From Rhodamnia argentea (lineage: Eukaryota > Streptophyta > Magnoliopsida > Myrtales > Myrtaceae), in NCBI RefSeq assembly GCF_020921035.1, contig NC_063152.1, forward strand, positions 4,383,001 through 4,447,000: 64,000 nucleotides of DNA, given 5' to 3'. The notes beneath the pieces were generated by a model. That model was not told the DNA's origin. It was given only the letters and a program-made list of their open reading frames with translations, and made no database searches. The position numbers were made by a program, and so were the translations under genes. Below are positions 1-16,955 of this stretch, piece by piece (the stretch's first letter is position 1; each line of letters starts with the position of its first letter).

Positions 1-33
1 ATTTGGGCACTTGCATGTAATTTGGAATTGCAG

Positions 34-4893
<4,860 letters not shown>

Positions 4894-6346
4894 TCACTTT
4901 GACTGTGCATTATGGAGTTGGTCCTCGGTTACCTCGTGCCAACAGAAGTAAATGCCAAGGTGTGTATTGAGCTTAAAATTGGTTATACACCGGTGTCAGG
5001 ACAGAGTCATGTTCCATTAAAGAGACTCAAGTTTTATCCTGTGATTTTTTGTCTGCTGATAAACCCGACTCCCAACATTCCAGATTCTTCCCTAAGACCG
5101 AACAACAAAGAAGAAGATATAGAGCAGTTGAGATCTGCTAGGTTGTCGACATATATCATCTCCTCAGAGTGGTTCCCATGCTGTTATTTCACATACAAAA
5201 ATAAAGCATTGCATTGGTGTTGTGGTGGTAGGTGTTTAACTTGAGAGTGCAGACACGTTGCCGTCAGTCTTGATTCCAGTGTTCAAATCCCGAAAGCAAG
5301 CATGCACTCCCCAGAGATGAGAAGTAACTTTTTTTCGCAGATTTGGCGAAGCAAAGACCGGCATAAGGCGATTGTAATGCTGCCATAAGGTGGGTTGTGA
5401 TGTATCAAGTGTACACATTCTACTGAGGAACAGCTTGTATAAAGTGCTTTATGCAGCAGAGTTCTCTCCTTCAACAGCAAATCCATCTCTGTGCTTTGTC
5501 TCTTAATCATTTGCAAAATGGTCTTTTGCTGAGCAATTAGGTGAGGGAGAGAGAGAGAGAGAGATGGAAAGGGTCAAAGATATGGAGGTGATTTCATCTT
5601 CAAGAAAAGGCAAAAATCAAAGAACCGTAGTAGGTTGACCACTCACCGGACACCCTTTTGCATCTCACAAGTCAAATTCCTCAAGAGACGGCACCACCCC
5701 CATCAATGAACGGTCACAGCATTTACTGACATTGATGGCTTTCCCACCTCTATGTTCACAAAGAAGAAACCCCATCTTCCTAGTCTCTCTCCCCTTCTTG
5801 TTGACACGTCCCTTTGTCATACTTGGACGGTGCCGTTTAATCATTATTCTTAACCCCCAAATAAGCAAAAAGACAAAAAGAGAGGCCCGTGTGGCTGGAA
5901 GGAATGGCAACTTTTGTTTGTCAATTTTGGGGGAATGTGGTCTAAAACGTCACGAATTAGTGTTACAAAGAAGTGTGCATTGGTGTTGCGAGCACGCAAA
6001 AATTTGACAATTGAAACACCCTACAAAGTCGACTTAGCACGAATTGTGTGAGTACTATCTTAATGAAAAGAATATTTTAATATAGTATAAAGAAATTACA
6101 AATCACATTCGTGTATTTAATAAGAGAAAATTTTACGATTCGGTTATTTTTGCAAGGTTATTTAAAAGGTAACAGTGAGATAATTCGAATTTTAAAATTG
6201 AAACACGATTAGAGATAAGATGTCGTTTACGCGTTGGTCTCCCGATAGAATATTTATGGAGTGGGACTAAGTGAGGGTATTCCAATGATTTTTCAGAAAT
6301 AGGAGGGGTTTGGGCTTTGAAGCCACGTCAGGTTATGATGTGAACT

Positions 6347-6384
6347 AAACGAAACGAAACCGAAACCGAAACCGAAACCGAAAC
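6347..6384. repeat. (CGAAAC)n short tandem repeat upstream of GT14 gene
   Basis: About six tandem units of AAACG / AAACCG occupy 38 bp, 330 bp before the start codon of the downstream gene. It is not the plant telomere unit TTTAGGG. Confidence 0.85.
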
Positions 6385-6538
6385 GGGGCGTCGTTTCAGG
6401 CCGCATCGTTTTCTTCTGAAACGTTCTCTTCACGTCACTTTTCGCGTCCTGGAAGAAGACGACGACGAACGACCCCCACCACCACCACAACCAAAGCTTC
6501 GAGCTCTGCCTCGAGTTTCCCTTCGAAGCTCCCACTCT

Positions 6539-6561
6539 TCTCTCTCTCTCTCTCTCTCTCC
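6539..6561. repeat. (CT)n run in the 5' leader of the GT14 gene
   Basis: About eleven CT units, followed by a second CT run at 6642-6661. Both lie in the probable 5' UTR, pyrimidine-rich on the coding strand. Confidence 0.85.
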
Positions 6562-6716
6562 GCTTTTCTCTGCGTGCGAGCTTCAAATGCTCCAATTCGT
6601 GCAAATGCTTTCCTTGCTTCTCCTGCTCTCTCCAATCAAATGTAATCTCTCTCTCTCTCTCTGCTCTGCTCTGCTCTGTAAAATTCATGTCTTCGCTGTT
6701 CGCAGGAAGGAAGACG

Positions 6717-9700
6717 ATGAAGAAGTCCACGCAAGCCCCGACCCTGCACGTGCTCTGGTCCGGCTGGAAGCTGGTCATCCTCCTCTCAATCTCTCTCTGC
6801 CTCTTCGCCCTCCTCAGGCTCCACTACCAGCCTATGTTTCCCTCCTCCTCCTCCTCGTCTCCGTATCTCGAGATTTATCGCGCGCGATCGCGTTACCTCC
6901 GCCACGCCGGCTTCGTCGGCAATCCCAAGCTCGCTTTCCTTTATCTCGCTCGCCGCAATCTCCCGCTCGATTTCCTCTGGGGAAGCTTCTTCGAGGTTTC
7001 GATGATCTCTTCCGTCTTCCTTTTCTGTGTTCTTGTGAGATTTCTTGGTCCCCTTTGCCTGTGCAGCGCAGGAACCGACGAGTTCTTTTTGTGTGTTCTC
7101 TCTGCTGCAGAATGCTGACGTGGCGAATTTCTCGATATACATCCATTCGGAGCCGGGGTTTGTGTTCGATGAATCGACGACGAGGTCGCATTTCTTCTAT
7201 GGTCGCCAGTTGGGAGATAGCATTCAGGTGACTCATGGAATTCAGAGGAGATGCATGGCTTTCATTTTTCAGTTTCTCTCTCAAACATGACAATTTTCAG
7301 CTCAAAAGTTATCTTCTCTGAGGTTGAATCTGTAGTTCGATTGATGGGATTTTCGTTGTCTCCCAAAAGTTCTTATTTTTAACTGTCCATCTAGTCACTG
7401 GAGACGAGAAGAATGGAACAAAATACAATGGAGTGTCTGCAGTTTCAATGAAACTATCATCATTCATCACTAGGCTTGATGTTTCTGTATGTTCCTTTTT
7501 TTTTTTTTTTTGGCATTTTGGTCGAAATTAGTGCTTTGATTGAAAGTTGAGTGATGCTTTTCTCTTGATGTTTTTAGCTGCTAGGTGGGCCTACAATAGG
7601 GCAATTCTTGAACTCGACAAGCTGTTTTCCTCCTTTGTTTCTGGTGGTGACTCGTCCGTCATGATAAGTTGAATCTATTTGGATGTCATGCAATTTAACA
7701 GGTGGCATGGGGAGAGTCAAGTATGATCGAAGCAGAGAGATTATTGTTTGCTGCAGCACTTGAGGATCCAGCAAATCAAAGATTTGTTCTCCTTTCCGAT
7801 AGGTTGATGTCCTTTGTAGTCAAATAAATTAATTTTTATCTCATGGGCATTGCAAGCTAAGAGCTTCTTCTGCATTAAGAACGAGCATCTGAATTTGACC
7901 TCTTTTTGGGTGAGTGAACAATCATTTTCTTAAACCAGCAGCATTTAGTGGAATGCTGTCTCTGCTACAAGCAACGTGGTTATTAAATAAATACCTAGTC
8001 AATGAAGAGCTCAAACTATTCCCATTGTGCCATTTCCTTCTAAGGATAACTTTCCTTTTATGACAAAAAAAAAAGTAACTTTCCTTCTATGTTTCTGATA
8101 AGCATGTAGTTTTAAACTAGTTGAATTTCCAGAAAGCATCCTTCTATTTCTAAATTTCCACATACCATAAATGAGTTTCAATCCAAGCCATTCTCGCTGC
8201 TGCTTATTATAATGGTTTGCTCCTTTGATGTAATTTTGCATTTGATCCGTTCATTATGATCGGAGAGTTTTAGCTTTCAGTTTGTTATCTATTTGCACTA
8301 AAATGTGGACATAAGGTTGTTGTTGCTAGATATCCTTTGGGCTTTCTTTTTTCTTAATAGAAAGACATATGCTTAGTGTTGATATATACAGTGGCTTAAA
8401 CTAGTTCTTTAAGGTCGTTATTGAGTCAAATAGGATTTTTTTGTCCGTCTTTTGCATAACTTGATCATATATGAAGTTTCTCTTTTCCTGGTGCTGCAGT
8501 TGTGTTCCTTTGTACAACTTCAGCTACATATACAACTATCTAATGGCTTCTTCGAGGAGCTTTGTGGACAGGTAGATGGAGGCCTTTGATAGTTGAGGTG
8601 CTTAGCATTGTTTGTGTGTTTGGTGATTTCATGCTTCGATTGATACATTGCATCTGTAAATTGATGCATTTCCTTACAATTTGTAGCTTTCTTGATGCAA
8701 AGGAGGGCCGGTACAACCCTGAAATGTTTCCAGTTATTCCGAAAGAGAGATGGCGAAAAGGGTCACAGGTGTTTTGTCTTATTTCTTTGTCTTCTGTCCC
8801 CAAAAGATGTATCAGCTGATACTTCAATGAGCATTTGTTGTAGCTATTGAAAGCCCCATATAATTAGACTTGCCTCTGTTCATATCTATTCCGGAAGTTT
8901 TTGTTCTCAGTAGAGAGGAAACATAGATAAGTAAATGCGGTCCATCTACATGCTAGAGCTTTCATTGGTGTATATGTTGTCTTTGAAACCTACATGCTGG
9001 AGCTTTTGTCGTGTCGATGTTTTTTTATTTATCAACTTATTCGGAGCGATCATTATATTTCGTATTTCCAGGCCACCTGGATCACCCTCTCTTTGGTCTA
9101 TGAACTGCACCTTGATTTCCCAAGCTCCATTTCTGTTTGTTTTTTTGTGATTGCGATGATAATGCATCCCTTGAGCTGATATTTTGTGCTGATGGAAACC
9201 AGCATTTTTCCGTGGCCTTCCTTGTATTAATGTTCTTATTGCTGCTATGATTGCAGTGGATCGCCTTAGTTCGTAGGCATGCAGAGGTGGTTGTAGATGA
9301 TGAGGTTGTTTATCCAGCATTCAAGAAATTTTGCAAGGTAGATGATGTAATGCGTAATTTGTTTACACTCACTCTTATAATGTTTTCTGCTTCTCACACG
9401 ATTTACTGCTGCTTGCCTACCAGCGAAGACCACCTGTAGATGCCAGTAAAGGAGAGCTGAACTCTGTGAGTGATTTTCGAGTCTTTTGACCCCTCATAGA
9501 GAGACTATCAATTTCCGTACTTTCTAACATGCTATGACGTTATGTGAAATTTTCAATCTTTTGATTGCTTGGTTTGTTATTGAGATCACTCCCTGTGCCC
9601 ACCCCTCACCATGTTGACAATTGGATGATATACATTTTTCCCTGCTGTCGCACTGATTAAATGCTAAAGGTTTACGTGATCAACCAACTGCGAGTGGTGT

Positions 9701-11393
9701 CCTGATAACTGTCGGTATTCTTTTTTTTTTTTTTTTTTCTGGGAACTGTCAGTATTCTTTAAGACACAGGAATGTTGCTGTTTTCGTTGTTTAGAAGCTT
9801 AACTTTTCTCTGCATGTTTTCTATTACCCTTTTGAAACTGGGACTTTTGTTATGTAAGCTTAACTCTTCTCATGTTCCAGTTTTTTGAGAATTCCAAGTT
9901 ATGTCTGAAGCCTGGAGTTCTGAAGTTGTGCCCCCTAGTAGTTTTCTGGATTGCTTCGTCTGTGCATAGCCAGTCTTAATTTAACATTGGGATCATACTT
10001 AATTTACAAACCAGTGTGAGCTCTTCAAGGAACAAGCAATTCTCACGCACAGATCCTACAGAAAAAATGTTGATTGAATACTCGATACTGCATGCTGTCT
10101 AATAGCATATAGCTGAATATGTTTGAAAGTTTTGCAATGTTTGAAGGATCTAAGTATGGCTAAATAAGTCAGTTCGATGTTTCATGGCACCTCATGAAGT
10201 TGATGCATGATGTTCACAATTGCTTCTAAACGGGACATCTGTTGGTTACGAATCCATTCCTAGATTGTTTAAAACTGTCTGTTTGAACTGCTAGTTATTC
10301 TAATATGAGATCCATTGCCAACTGCAGAAACTTCAGAAGCAGCACAACTGTATTCCAGATGAACATTATGTCCAGACGTTGCTTGCAGTAAGAAACATAT
10401 TCATCACCACCTTCATGTTTACATCCCATTAATGCTACATTGGTCATTTTAAGCATCTTATACCTGGCTGACCTCTACTTCAATTGTTGCTAATAGACAT
10501 TGCTCGATCATTTAAAGCCCACGTTGCAAGTACCTTTTAACTGGACTCTGGATATCACGTGGCTCATAAATCTTTTACTGTGTATGTTGTGCTAGTTGAA
10601 TGAGCTTGAAACTGAACTTGAACGAAGAACAGTAACGTATACCTCATGGAACCAGTCGGCTACAAAGATGGATACTAAAGGTTGGCATCCTGTTACATTT
10701 AATTATGCAAATGCCAGTCCGCGACAAATCCAGGGAATAAAGGTCAGTCCTGAGCACATTTCCCTTTTAGTTTTCATTCTCTGAAAATGAAGGTGGTTTC
10801 TCTAAGATTACGTTGATGGCAGGCTGAGAAAATTATGTTTCTTTTCGTTCTACAGCAAATCTTGCTTAGTGCTTTAGTTCCCAACTTTTGCTGCTTAATT
10901 TTTTTTTTTTTATATCCATGATGGACTTCCCTGCAGCAGAAGTGGTAGTTTTTCACTAAGCAAATAATTGTATTTGGCAATACAAATACTAAGTACAAAT
11001 ACTTGATTGCTACATAGGTATTTGGGTAACTAATTGTGAAGAATAACAAAAACCTCCCTTCAACCAACCAAATTCTTGGTTAACTGCTTGATCCTATTTA
11101 CTTCTTTCAATTAAAACTGCTTATGGTACATATTCACATTCTTCCACCTGATTTCTCCTTTTTTCATTTATATCTCATTTTCTGATCCATTGCTTGTATC
11201 ATCGGTTTTGCAGAAAATCAATCACGTGTATTATGAGACAGAGTTTAGGACAGAGTGGTGCCGTGCAAATTCGTCATCTGTTCCCTGCTTTTTGTTTGCA
11301 AGGAAGTTCTCAAAAGGAGCGGCCATGCGCCTTTTGAGTGAGGGGACGGTTGGTCGTTTTGATGCTTCCTCATTGTTAGATTCGACTCCTTGA
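6717..11393 (+). CDS. BC10-like glycosyltransferase, GT14 / core-2/I-branching family
   Basis: Probable type II Golgi membrane glycosyltransferase of the plant DUF266 branch of GT14; rice BC10 of this family affects wall cellulose and arabinogalactan proteins. Exons: 6717-6995, 7111-7227, 7702-7802, 8500-8571, 8687-8768, 9257-9337, 9424-9465, 10328-10387, 10596-10742 and 11214-11393, giving 1,161 bp (386 residues). A short basic N terminus is followed by a hydrophobic anchor (about residues 15-37, KLVILLSISLCLFALL). The luminal domain has FSIYIHSEPGF, VAWGESSMIEAERLL, FVLLSDSCVPLYNFSYIYNY, KERWRKGSQW and CIPDEHYVQTLLA, the order expected for this family. The ATG chosen is the first in frame after a likely 5'-UTR intron. 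The substrate cannot be read from sequence. Confidence 0.92.
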
Positions 11394-11628
11394 TCAGCTG
11401 CACTACTAGTTATTTCCGAAGGCTCCTGGAGTCGCTAACAAGTAACAACTGACCAGCTTCAACCCAATTTGGAGGGGAAGTGGAGCACCCTGCTAGAACT
11501 TATGCAGATAAGCCTAGAGGTAATAGAGTCGGACAATAGCATTACATTATCCAACGCCAAACTCTTGTGACAGCGGCTATAACTCGTGGATTTCGAGAAA
11601 ACGACACGAGAATTACGAAATATGAGTT

Positions 11629-11650
11629 CACACACACACACACACACACC
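11629..11650. repeat. (CA)n microsatellite
   Basis: Eleven CA units in the probable 3' flank of the GT14 gene. Confidence 0.9.
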
Positions 11651-11881
11651 TTTCTTATTGTTACCAGTTCATTATACTAGTTCTCAACCTTACGTCTCTT
11701 GGTTCCGCTAGGGATCTCAATTATGTGCAATTTTTTTCTCAGGGGTAGTACTTGTACCAACTTAGGCTGTCATTGAATTTTCTGAAAAGTACGATCGACA
11801 AAATTCTGACTTCTCTGGATGCAGTCTATGATAGTTTCCCTCCATATAATGATTATGGCCGACACCTTTAAATCAAGCATA

Positions 11882-12455
11882 TAGGGTGTGCAATCGGACC
11901 AGATTTCCTTGAAAACCAAATTGGACCACTCGAAAAATAGGTTCGGGAACCGATTTTTGTTCAAACCAGTCCGGATATAGGTTCTAATTTTTGGAAACCG
12001 GTTGGAGCTGATCCGGTTTTTGATTCCAAGTGAAGACCTACTCGGGGACCGAATCGATTTTGAAACCTATTTTTTGCTACTGTTAAAAAAAAAAAAATCT
12101 AGTCTCCCTCATCTCACTTTTTTTGTTTTGGTGGATTGTAATTTCTATTGCCCATAGTAAAGACAATTGCTTTTGGCGGATAGTAAGCTTTGTTATTCAT
12201 CTTTTATTTCGAATCGTTTCGTTGCTATTCATGTTATTTTGTCGGAAAAAATGAAATGAGAAATAGAAACAAAAGAAAAATAGGTTCTTAATATACCTTG
12301 GAACCCGACCTAAAAAGCAAGGTGGGTTTCAAAACAGATTTGAGGACAAAAATGGTAGGTTCCAGATTTTAAAAATTGGGAATCGGTTATAGCGGTGTAA
12401 GTTTCAGGTTCTAATATGAAATCTATCCATCCGGATCATGCTCACTCCTATCCAG
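11882..12455. repeat. ACCGGTT-rich foldback repeat
   Basis: The left end reads ATAGGGTGTGCAATCGG. The right end, reversed, reads ATAGGAGTGAGCATGATCCGG. Both arms are rich in GGTTC / ACCGG words (GAACCGATTT, AAACCGGTTGG, GGAATCGGTTATAG). No clear target duplication. Related copies sit at about 21209-27492 (split), 34650-35090 and 50680-51145. Confidence 0.55.
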
Positions 12456-12774
12456 TAATATGTGCTTCCACACAGGTTCAACTTTCATCTCGACTAAGGT
12501 TATTTTGGCAGTTGCAGACAAAAATGTCAAATTTCATAGCTCGAGTTAATGGCTGAGGTAGCCGACTACTAAATGAGTCGGCACATTGCAAGCGGAGCCC
12601 TCGGTAGGCTTGGTTGTTGAGGAACAATCGCATGTGAGTTCATTTATATAGCCTCTTGACTTCATTCCATCACACCACCAGTATTTTCTAAGGATTCACA
12701 CATACAGTAAATCTGTGATGAATATACTTCATTCGCCGTGATAAGAAATGGGAATGCTTAAATTCTGTGTGCAC

Positions 12775-14384
12775 TTAGTTCACCCGACCGCATTGTTTCC
12801 GCACTTCGCCCCTCGCCTTGCTGAGAATGTTGGTCGAGGAGAGCTTGACGAACGCTGAGGAAAATGCGCGGAAGAAGTAGTCCCAGTCGATGGCGAATTG
12901 CTTAACCAGATCGGAAGTGCGAGGATCTCTCGAGATGCCCGAGTCGATGAGAAACAAGCCCTTGCCCAACAAAATGTCCCTGTAGTACTGGTTGTCGAAT
13001 ATTGTCGGGGTTATGTCATTGGATACGGTTGTGAGATTTGTCAGGGGAGCTGGAGTTGGGCATTGCAGTCTGAGCCGAGCTTCGAACACCGAGTTCATTT
13101 GATCGTCGGCTTTCGGGTTGTACAATCTGTCGACGATGTTCAGGCAGTGTCCCTCGCCTAGAGTATGCGCACCTGCAAAGAGCGGTTCCACATTGAACTC
13201 ACAAATAACATGGAATATTTCGGATCAGATCAGGGCTTGATTGAGAAACTTCGGCTGTTGGCACGGATCGGTGCAAGACTTGCAGAATTCTTAAAATCAC
13301 TTTCCATGTCGCGAGAGGGTTATGGGAGCTCGAAGTCATGTCCCAAAACATTAGGGTAGGTCAATCTTAAAGTGCTTTTTCACTTTTATGAACAAGTATG
13401 TCACAAAACAAGCATGTCGGTATCACATGAGCTAATGCAAAAACCGTACCCCGATAGCGGACTAGCCGGAACTGCCAAAATCTCCTTTTCAAGTGTCTAT
13501 CAGCTTAGCCTATGCACATATAGATGCATTAATGCCGCTGATTAGGACAAGTCCTACCTAAGTACTTAGTCTCTCGTTATCGAAGTTAATGATATTTGAT
13601 TCTTACCCAAGATAGCGACCGATTCCTCGAGATTCAACCCTTTCGCCATGAAGGTCTGAAGGAATGCATCGACAGAAATACTTGGAGAAGGGAGATGAGC
13701 ATCGGCTTGCTGGTAATTGCTAGCTCTCGAGTCTTTCCTCCCAAGTGGAATGGCAATGTGCGGTCCTCCACTCAGAGCCACCGATTCTCTTGCAGCTAAT
13801 GCAACTATGTCTGCACAAGATACCTGACCAGGGCATTCAGCTTCCAACGCCGCCTTGACATGCTCGATCTCTTCGAGCTTCCTGATGCCGAAGTTCCTTG
13901 ACGATCTCATCTCTGACTTCACGCCGACCGGGTCGAGAAGTATCGAAGCGTCGCATCCCTTACAAGATGAGACGAGACGTAAGAAAGCGACAAATTCGAG
14001 ATATTATCAATTGACTGAAGCATGACAAACTCTCGGTATCCCCCCGGAAAAGAAGAACTCTCAACACAATACCAACTCTAAAAACATGTATTCAAAAGGG
14101 TTTTTCAATAATTGTTGACATTCTGAAGAATATTGAGTTGTACGATCTCTCTCTCTCTCTCTCTACCTGTACTTGGCAGTCATGAAACATGAGCCTGAGG
14201 AAGGCAGCAGGTGCAGTTGCATCCGAGAGAGCAAAGCTCAGCACCTCCCTCCTGACAATGTCTTCAGCATCTGGACATGTTGTCTTGTAGTAATCATAAG
14301 CCAGTTGACCATCACTCACCCCAACCCAAACAACCATCAATAATGCTGCTGCTGCAGCTGCTATTCCTCTGCACTGCGACTCCC

Positions 14385-14388
<4 letters not shown>
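12775..14388 (-). CDS. Class III secretory peroxidase
   Basis: Haem peroxidase of the plant secretory family, acting in the wall or vacuole on phenolics with H2O2. Minus-strand exons: 14167-14388, 13607-13958 and 12775-13172, giving 972 bp (323 residues), the normal family length. Residues 1-27 form a signal peptide (AAAAAALLMVVWVGVSDG). The distal site is FLRLMFHDC with the catalytic Arg and His. GCDASILLD follows, then ECPGQVSCADIVALAARESV. The proximal haem ligand is in VAILGAHTLGEGHC. All eight conserved Cys are present, ending with KQCGRVN. The start is the ATG directly after a GA run in the 5' UTR. The two introns interrupt after HDCQVQ and inside ILG/AHT. The isozyme and substrate are not assignable. 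Confidence 0.95.

Positions 14389-14415
<27 letters not shown>
14389..14415. repeat. (GA)n in peroxidase 5' UTR
   Basis: About 13 CT units on the plus strand, GA on the coding strand, directly touching the peroxidase ATG. A second CT run at 14146-14164 lies just inside the first intron. Confidence 0.9.
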
Positions 14416-14420
<5 letters not shown>

Positions 14421-16955
14421 CCAGAATTATATAGGGGAATGAAGGTGAATGACGGTTGCAGGAAATAATGAAGATGAGGATTTGAGAAGAGAGTGAGATC
14501 ATATGAATGGGGCTGACAAGGGACAAGTGAAAGGGAAAGAGTTGGCACTCGAGCAAGAAATCTCATTGTCTGGTCCCATGTTGTTATTGTCCCCAACTAG
14601 AGGGGTGAAAAACACATTATCCAGTTTCGTCACACAAGAGTGTTACTTGGGAACGCGCAGCAGAAATACGATACCTACACTCGGGAGAAAGCGCTAAAAA
14701 GAGAGCTCAAGTCCGAATCCGTCAACATCTCCGGTTGAACCCACCTTATGAACCAACATGAATATATTGACTGCTCCACATCATATCACACAAGTTCTCT
14801 GACGTGGGATTTCTGTAACCCGACTTGTACGTGCATCTCGACAAGCGTGTGCTCCGTGCAAACTTCCCTCGCTCTAAACAGGCTGACAGCAACGGGTTGA
14901 TCGGAAAAAACGCAAGCTCCATGTGAATGACGTTTCTTGATCACCCTCATCATCATGATCTTCCGCTACATGTTTCCTCTTCCTTTGTAAGATTCACAGT
15001 TGAGAGAGAGGAAAGCTTCTGTGGTTGAGAGCATGTGGGGTGGGGTTGGGTCTGAAGTAAGGAGTTAATGCAACCACACCCATGGTGTTCCTTCCATTTC
15101 TAGGCATGCAGTACAATAATTTCGCGACTGCCTTATCGTTCTCCTCCAGCAGCAGAGTTGCCATTGTTGACCACCGATGCAAAATGCTCGCTGTGCTCTC
15201 CTTCGTGTTCGAATATCTCAATGTCTCCGTATTTGCCTCCTCAAATATTAATTTTAGAGCACCTAACCGTATCTTCAACACACAACTTTAGAATAGTTGT
15301 CGGCAGTCTCGTAAAATGTTACAAAGAGCCAATACGAAATGTGGTTTTTTTTACCAAGTGGCGGTGCATGTCGGTAGTCAAGTCACGAGCCATCTAGCAA
15401 GAATTGCTCCTTGTGATGTGGAAAGTTCTTCCCATAATTGTGTAGTTTTCAACTAACTCTTCAAAGCACGAATTGGACGCCATAGTTCCAAGTGGCTTTC
15501 GAATTCGTTGGCACATGATGCTAATATCGCAAGCTAAACCTATCTGAGATTGTCAAAAAAATTCACAGTTAGCTAGTAATCTTCAACTCTTGCCTAAAAT
15601 CCATCCTAGAAATCGAGAGTTTAATGTGCACGACCATCTCGCAATCCACATAGTCGACGAGACCCAAAACAAGTTGCATGAGAGGGAAATTGGACCTAAC
15701 ACCATGCCATTGCCGGGTACAAATGGTGCTAAATCATTTAAGAATCAGTTATCAACATATTGTGCGTACTAAATGCATTTTAGAGAGGTTTAATGCTTAT
15801 TTCCTCGTTGAGGGCCTTTCGTAATCATCTGAGCTAAACCGATTAGGTAAAAGTTCCTTTGCCCCTTGTTTGGAAGTTCAAAGTCTCTGACTTTAACTCT
15901 TTTTCTTTTTCTATGTTTCGCAAGCAAATAATTCAAAATGGCACACGAAATTTATATGTTTATATGTTCGTGGATATGCATTGGTCTTTGTGGTTTCGGG
16001 TCCTCTACTTAAATGGGCGGTTCTATGGGGTCAGCATATTAAGAAATCCTTCCAAGATCGATGATGATATACTTCACGTCTGTGCAAACATCGTTTCGCG
16101 CCCTCTACTTATGATATGGATCAGGAATCAGTTGAGCGGTGGCGATTTAGTTGGCCATGAATGCTTAGAATGTGCCGAAAATGGTGGTTACAGCAGGAAG
16201 AAAAAGAAGAAGAAGAAGAACCCGTGCGGTTATAAGACTGTTTTCCACAGTTGCCACATATACAAGTGATTCAACAAAGAACCACCGGTCAGTTAACACT
16301 TTGCGAACCAAAGTTGCGATATACACACCGCGCCAGTCAAACGACATAAATCGGAGTGACCAAAAGGTTTTAACTAAAACCAAGTTACGAGAATAGACTC
16401 GAGCTAAAGATATAGCACGGTGAATGAATGAAATGTTTCGGCAAGCAAAATGAACCGATGCAGAGCATGAGAACGAAGTTCTTAAGAAAACCGCCCCGTT
16501 GCACTCCCTTGGGCACAGGGACAAGTTCATCTAAGAGGTCTGGCATGGCATGTTTCTCCATCTTATGGTCTGGCAGGTACAATGATTGATCAAAATCTGA
16601 CCGAGTTAGCAGATATTCGTCTATCGCACAAAAATAAGACGGGTTACTTCCTTTATGATCAGGGTTCTTCAAATTCCCACGCTGAAGAGAACTATAGACA
16701 CAGAGACATCTAATGCGGCAAAATGAACTTAACACTTTCCTGGTTTCAGAGATTAATGCCAGAGAAGCCAAAGTTTATGAGGATGCTTCAAGAACTTCTT
16801 CCATTCCCAATGGAAGGGAACAATGAATTGATCCAAAAGAACTCCTTTCTCACCATTAGGTCTGTAATTCTGATCATCCATGCTGAAGAAGTTACACTTT
16901 TCGAGGCTTTTAAACACGTACAAGTGATCAAAATCTTCAGGATGCTGGGAGGACA
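14416..16955. other. Intergenic: peroxidase upstream region and PLPHP 3' flank
   Basis: 14416-14990 is the upstream region of the minus-strand peroxidase. About 15000-15780 contains coding-like but stop-broken stretches on both strands; no family was recognised, and it looks like an old transposon or gene relic. 15800-16950 holds an (AAG)n run near 16198-16220 and the probable 3' UTR of the PLP homeostasis gene. Confidence 0.5.

Larger units (their letters stand above)
4894..6716. other. Intergenic: synthetase 3' region and glycosyltransferase promoter/5' UTR
   Basis: No gene recognised. The first few hundred bases after the TAG are presumably the synthetase 3' UTR. 5550-5564 is a short GA run. 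The last 400 bp hold a CGAAAC repeat, two CT runs and a probable 5'-UTR intron whose acceptor (TTCGCAG) ends at 6705, a few bases before the ATG of the next gene. Confidence 0.6.
11394..12774. other. Intergenic between convergent GT14 and peroxidase genes
   Basis: Holds the GT14 3' region, a (CA)n run at 11629-11650, and the foldback repeat at about 11882-12455. The peroxidase 3' end is on the other side. No additional gene is seen. Confidence 0.6.

Noticed and set aside
6347..6384. CGAAAC array as an interstitial telomere
   Set aside because: The unit does not match TTTAGGG or variants.
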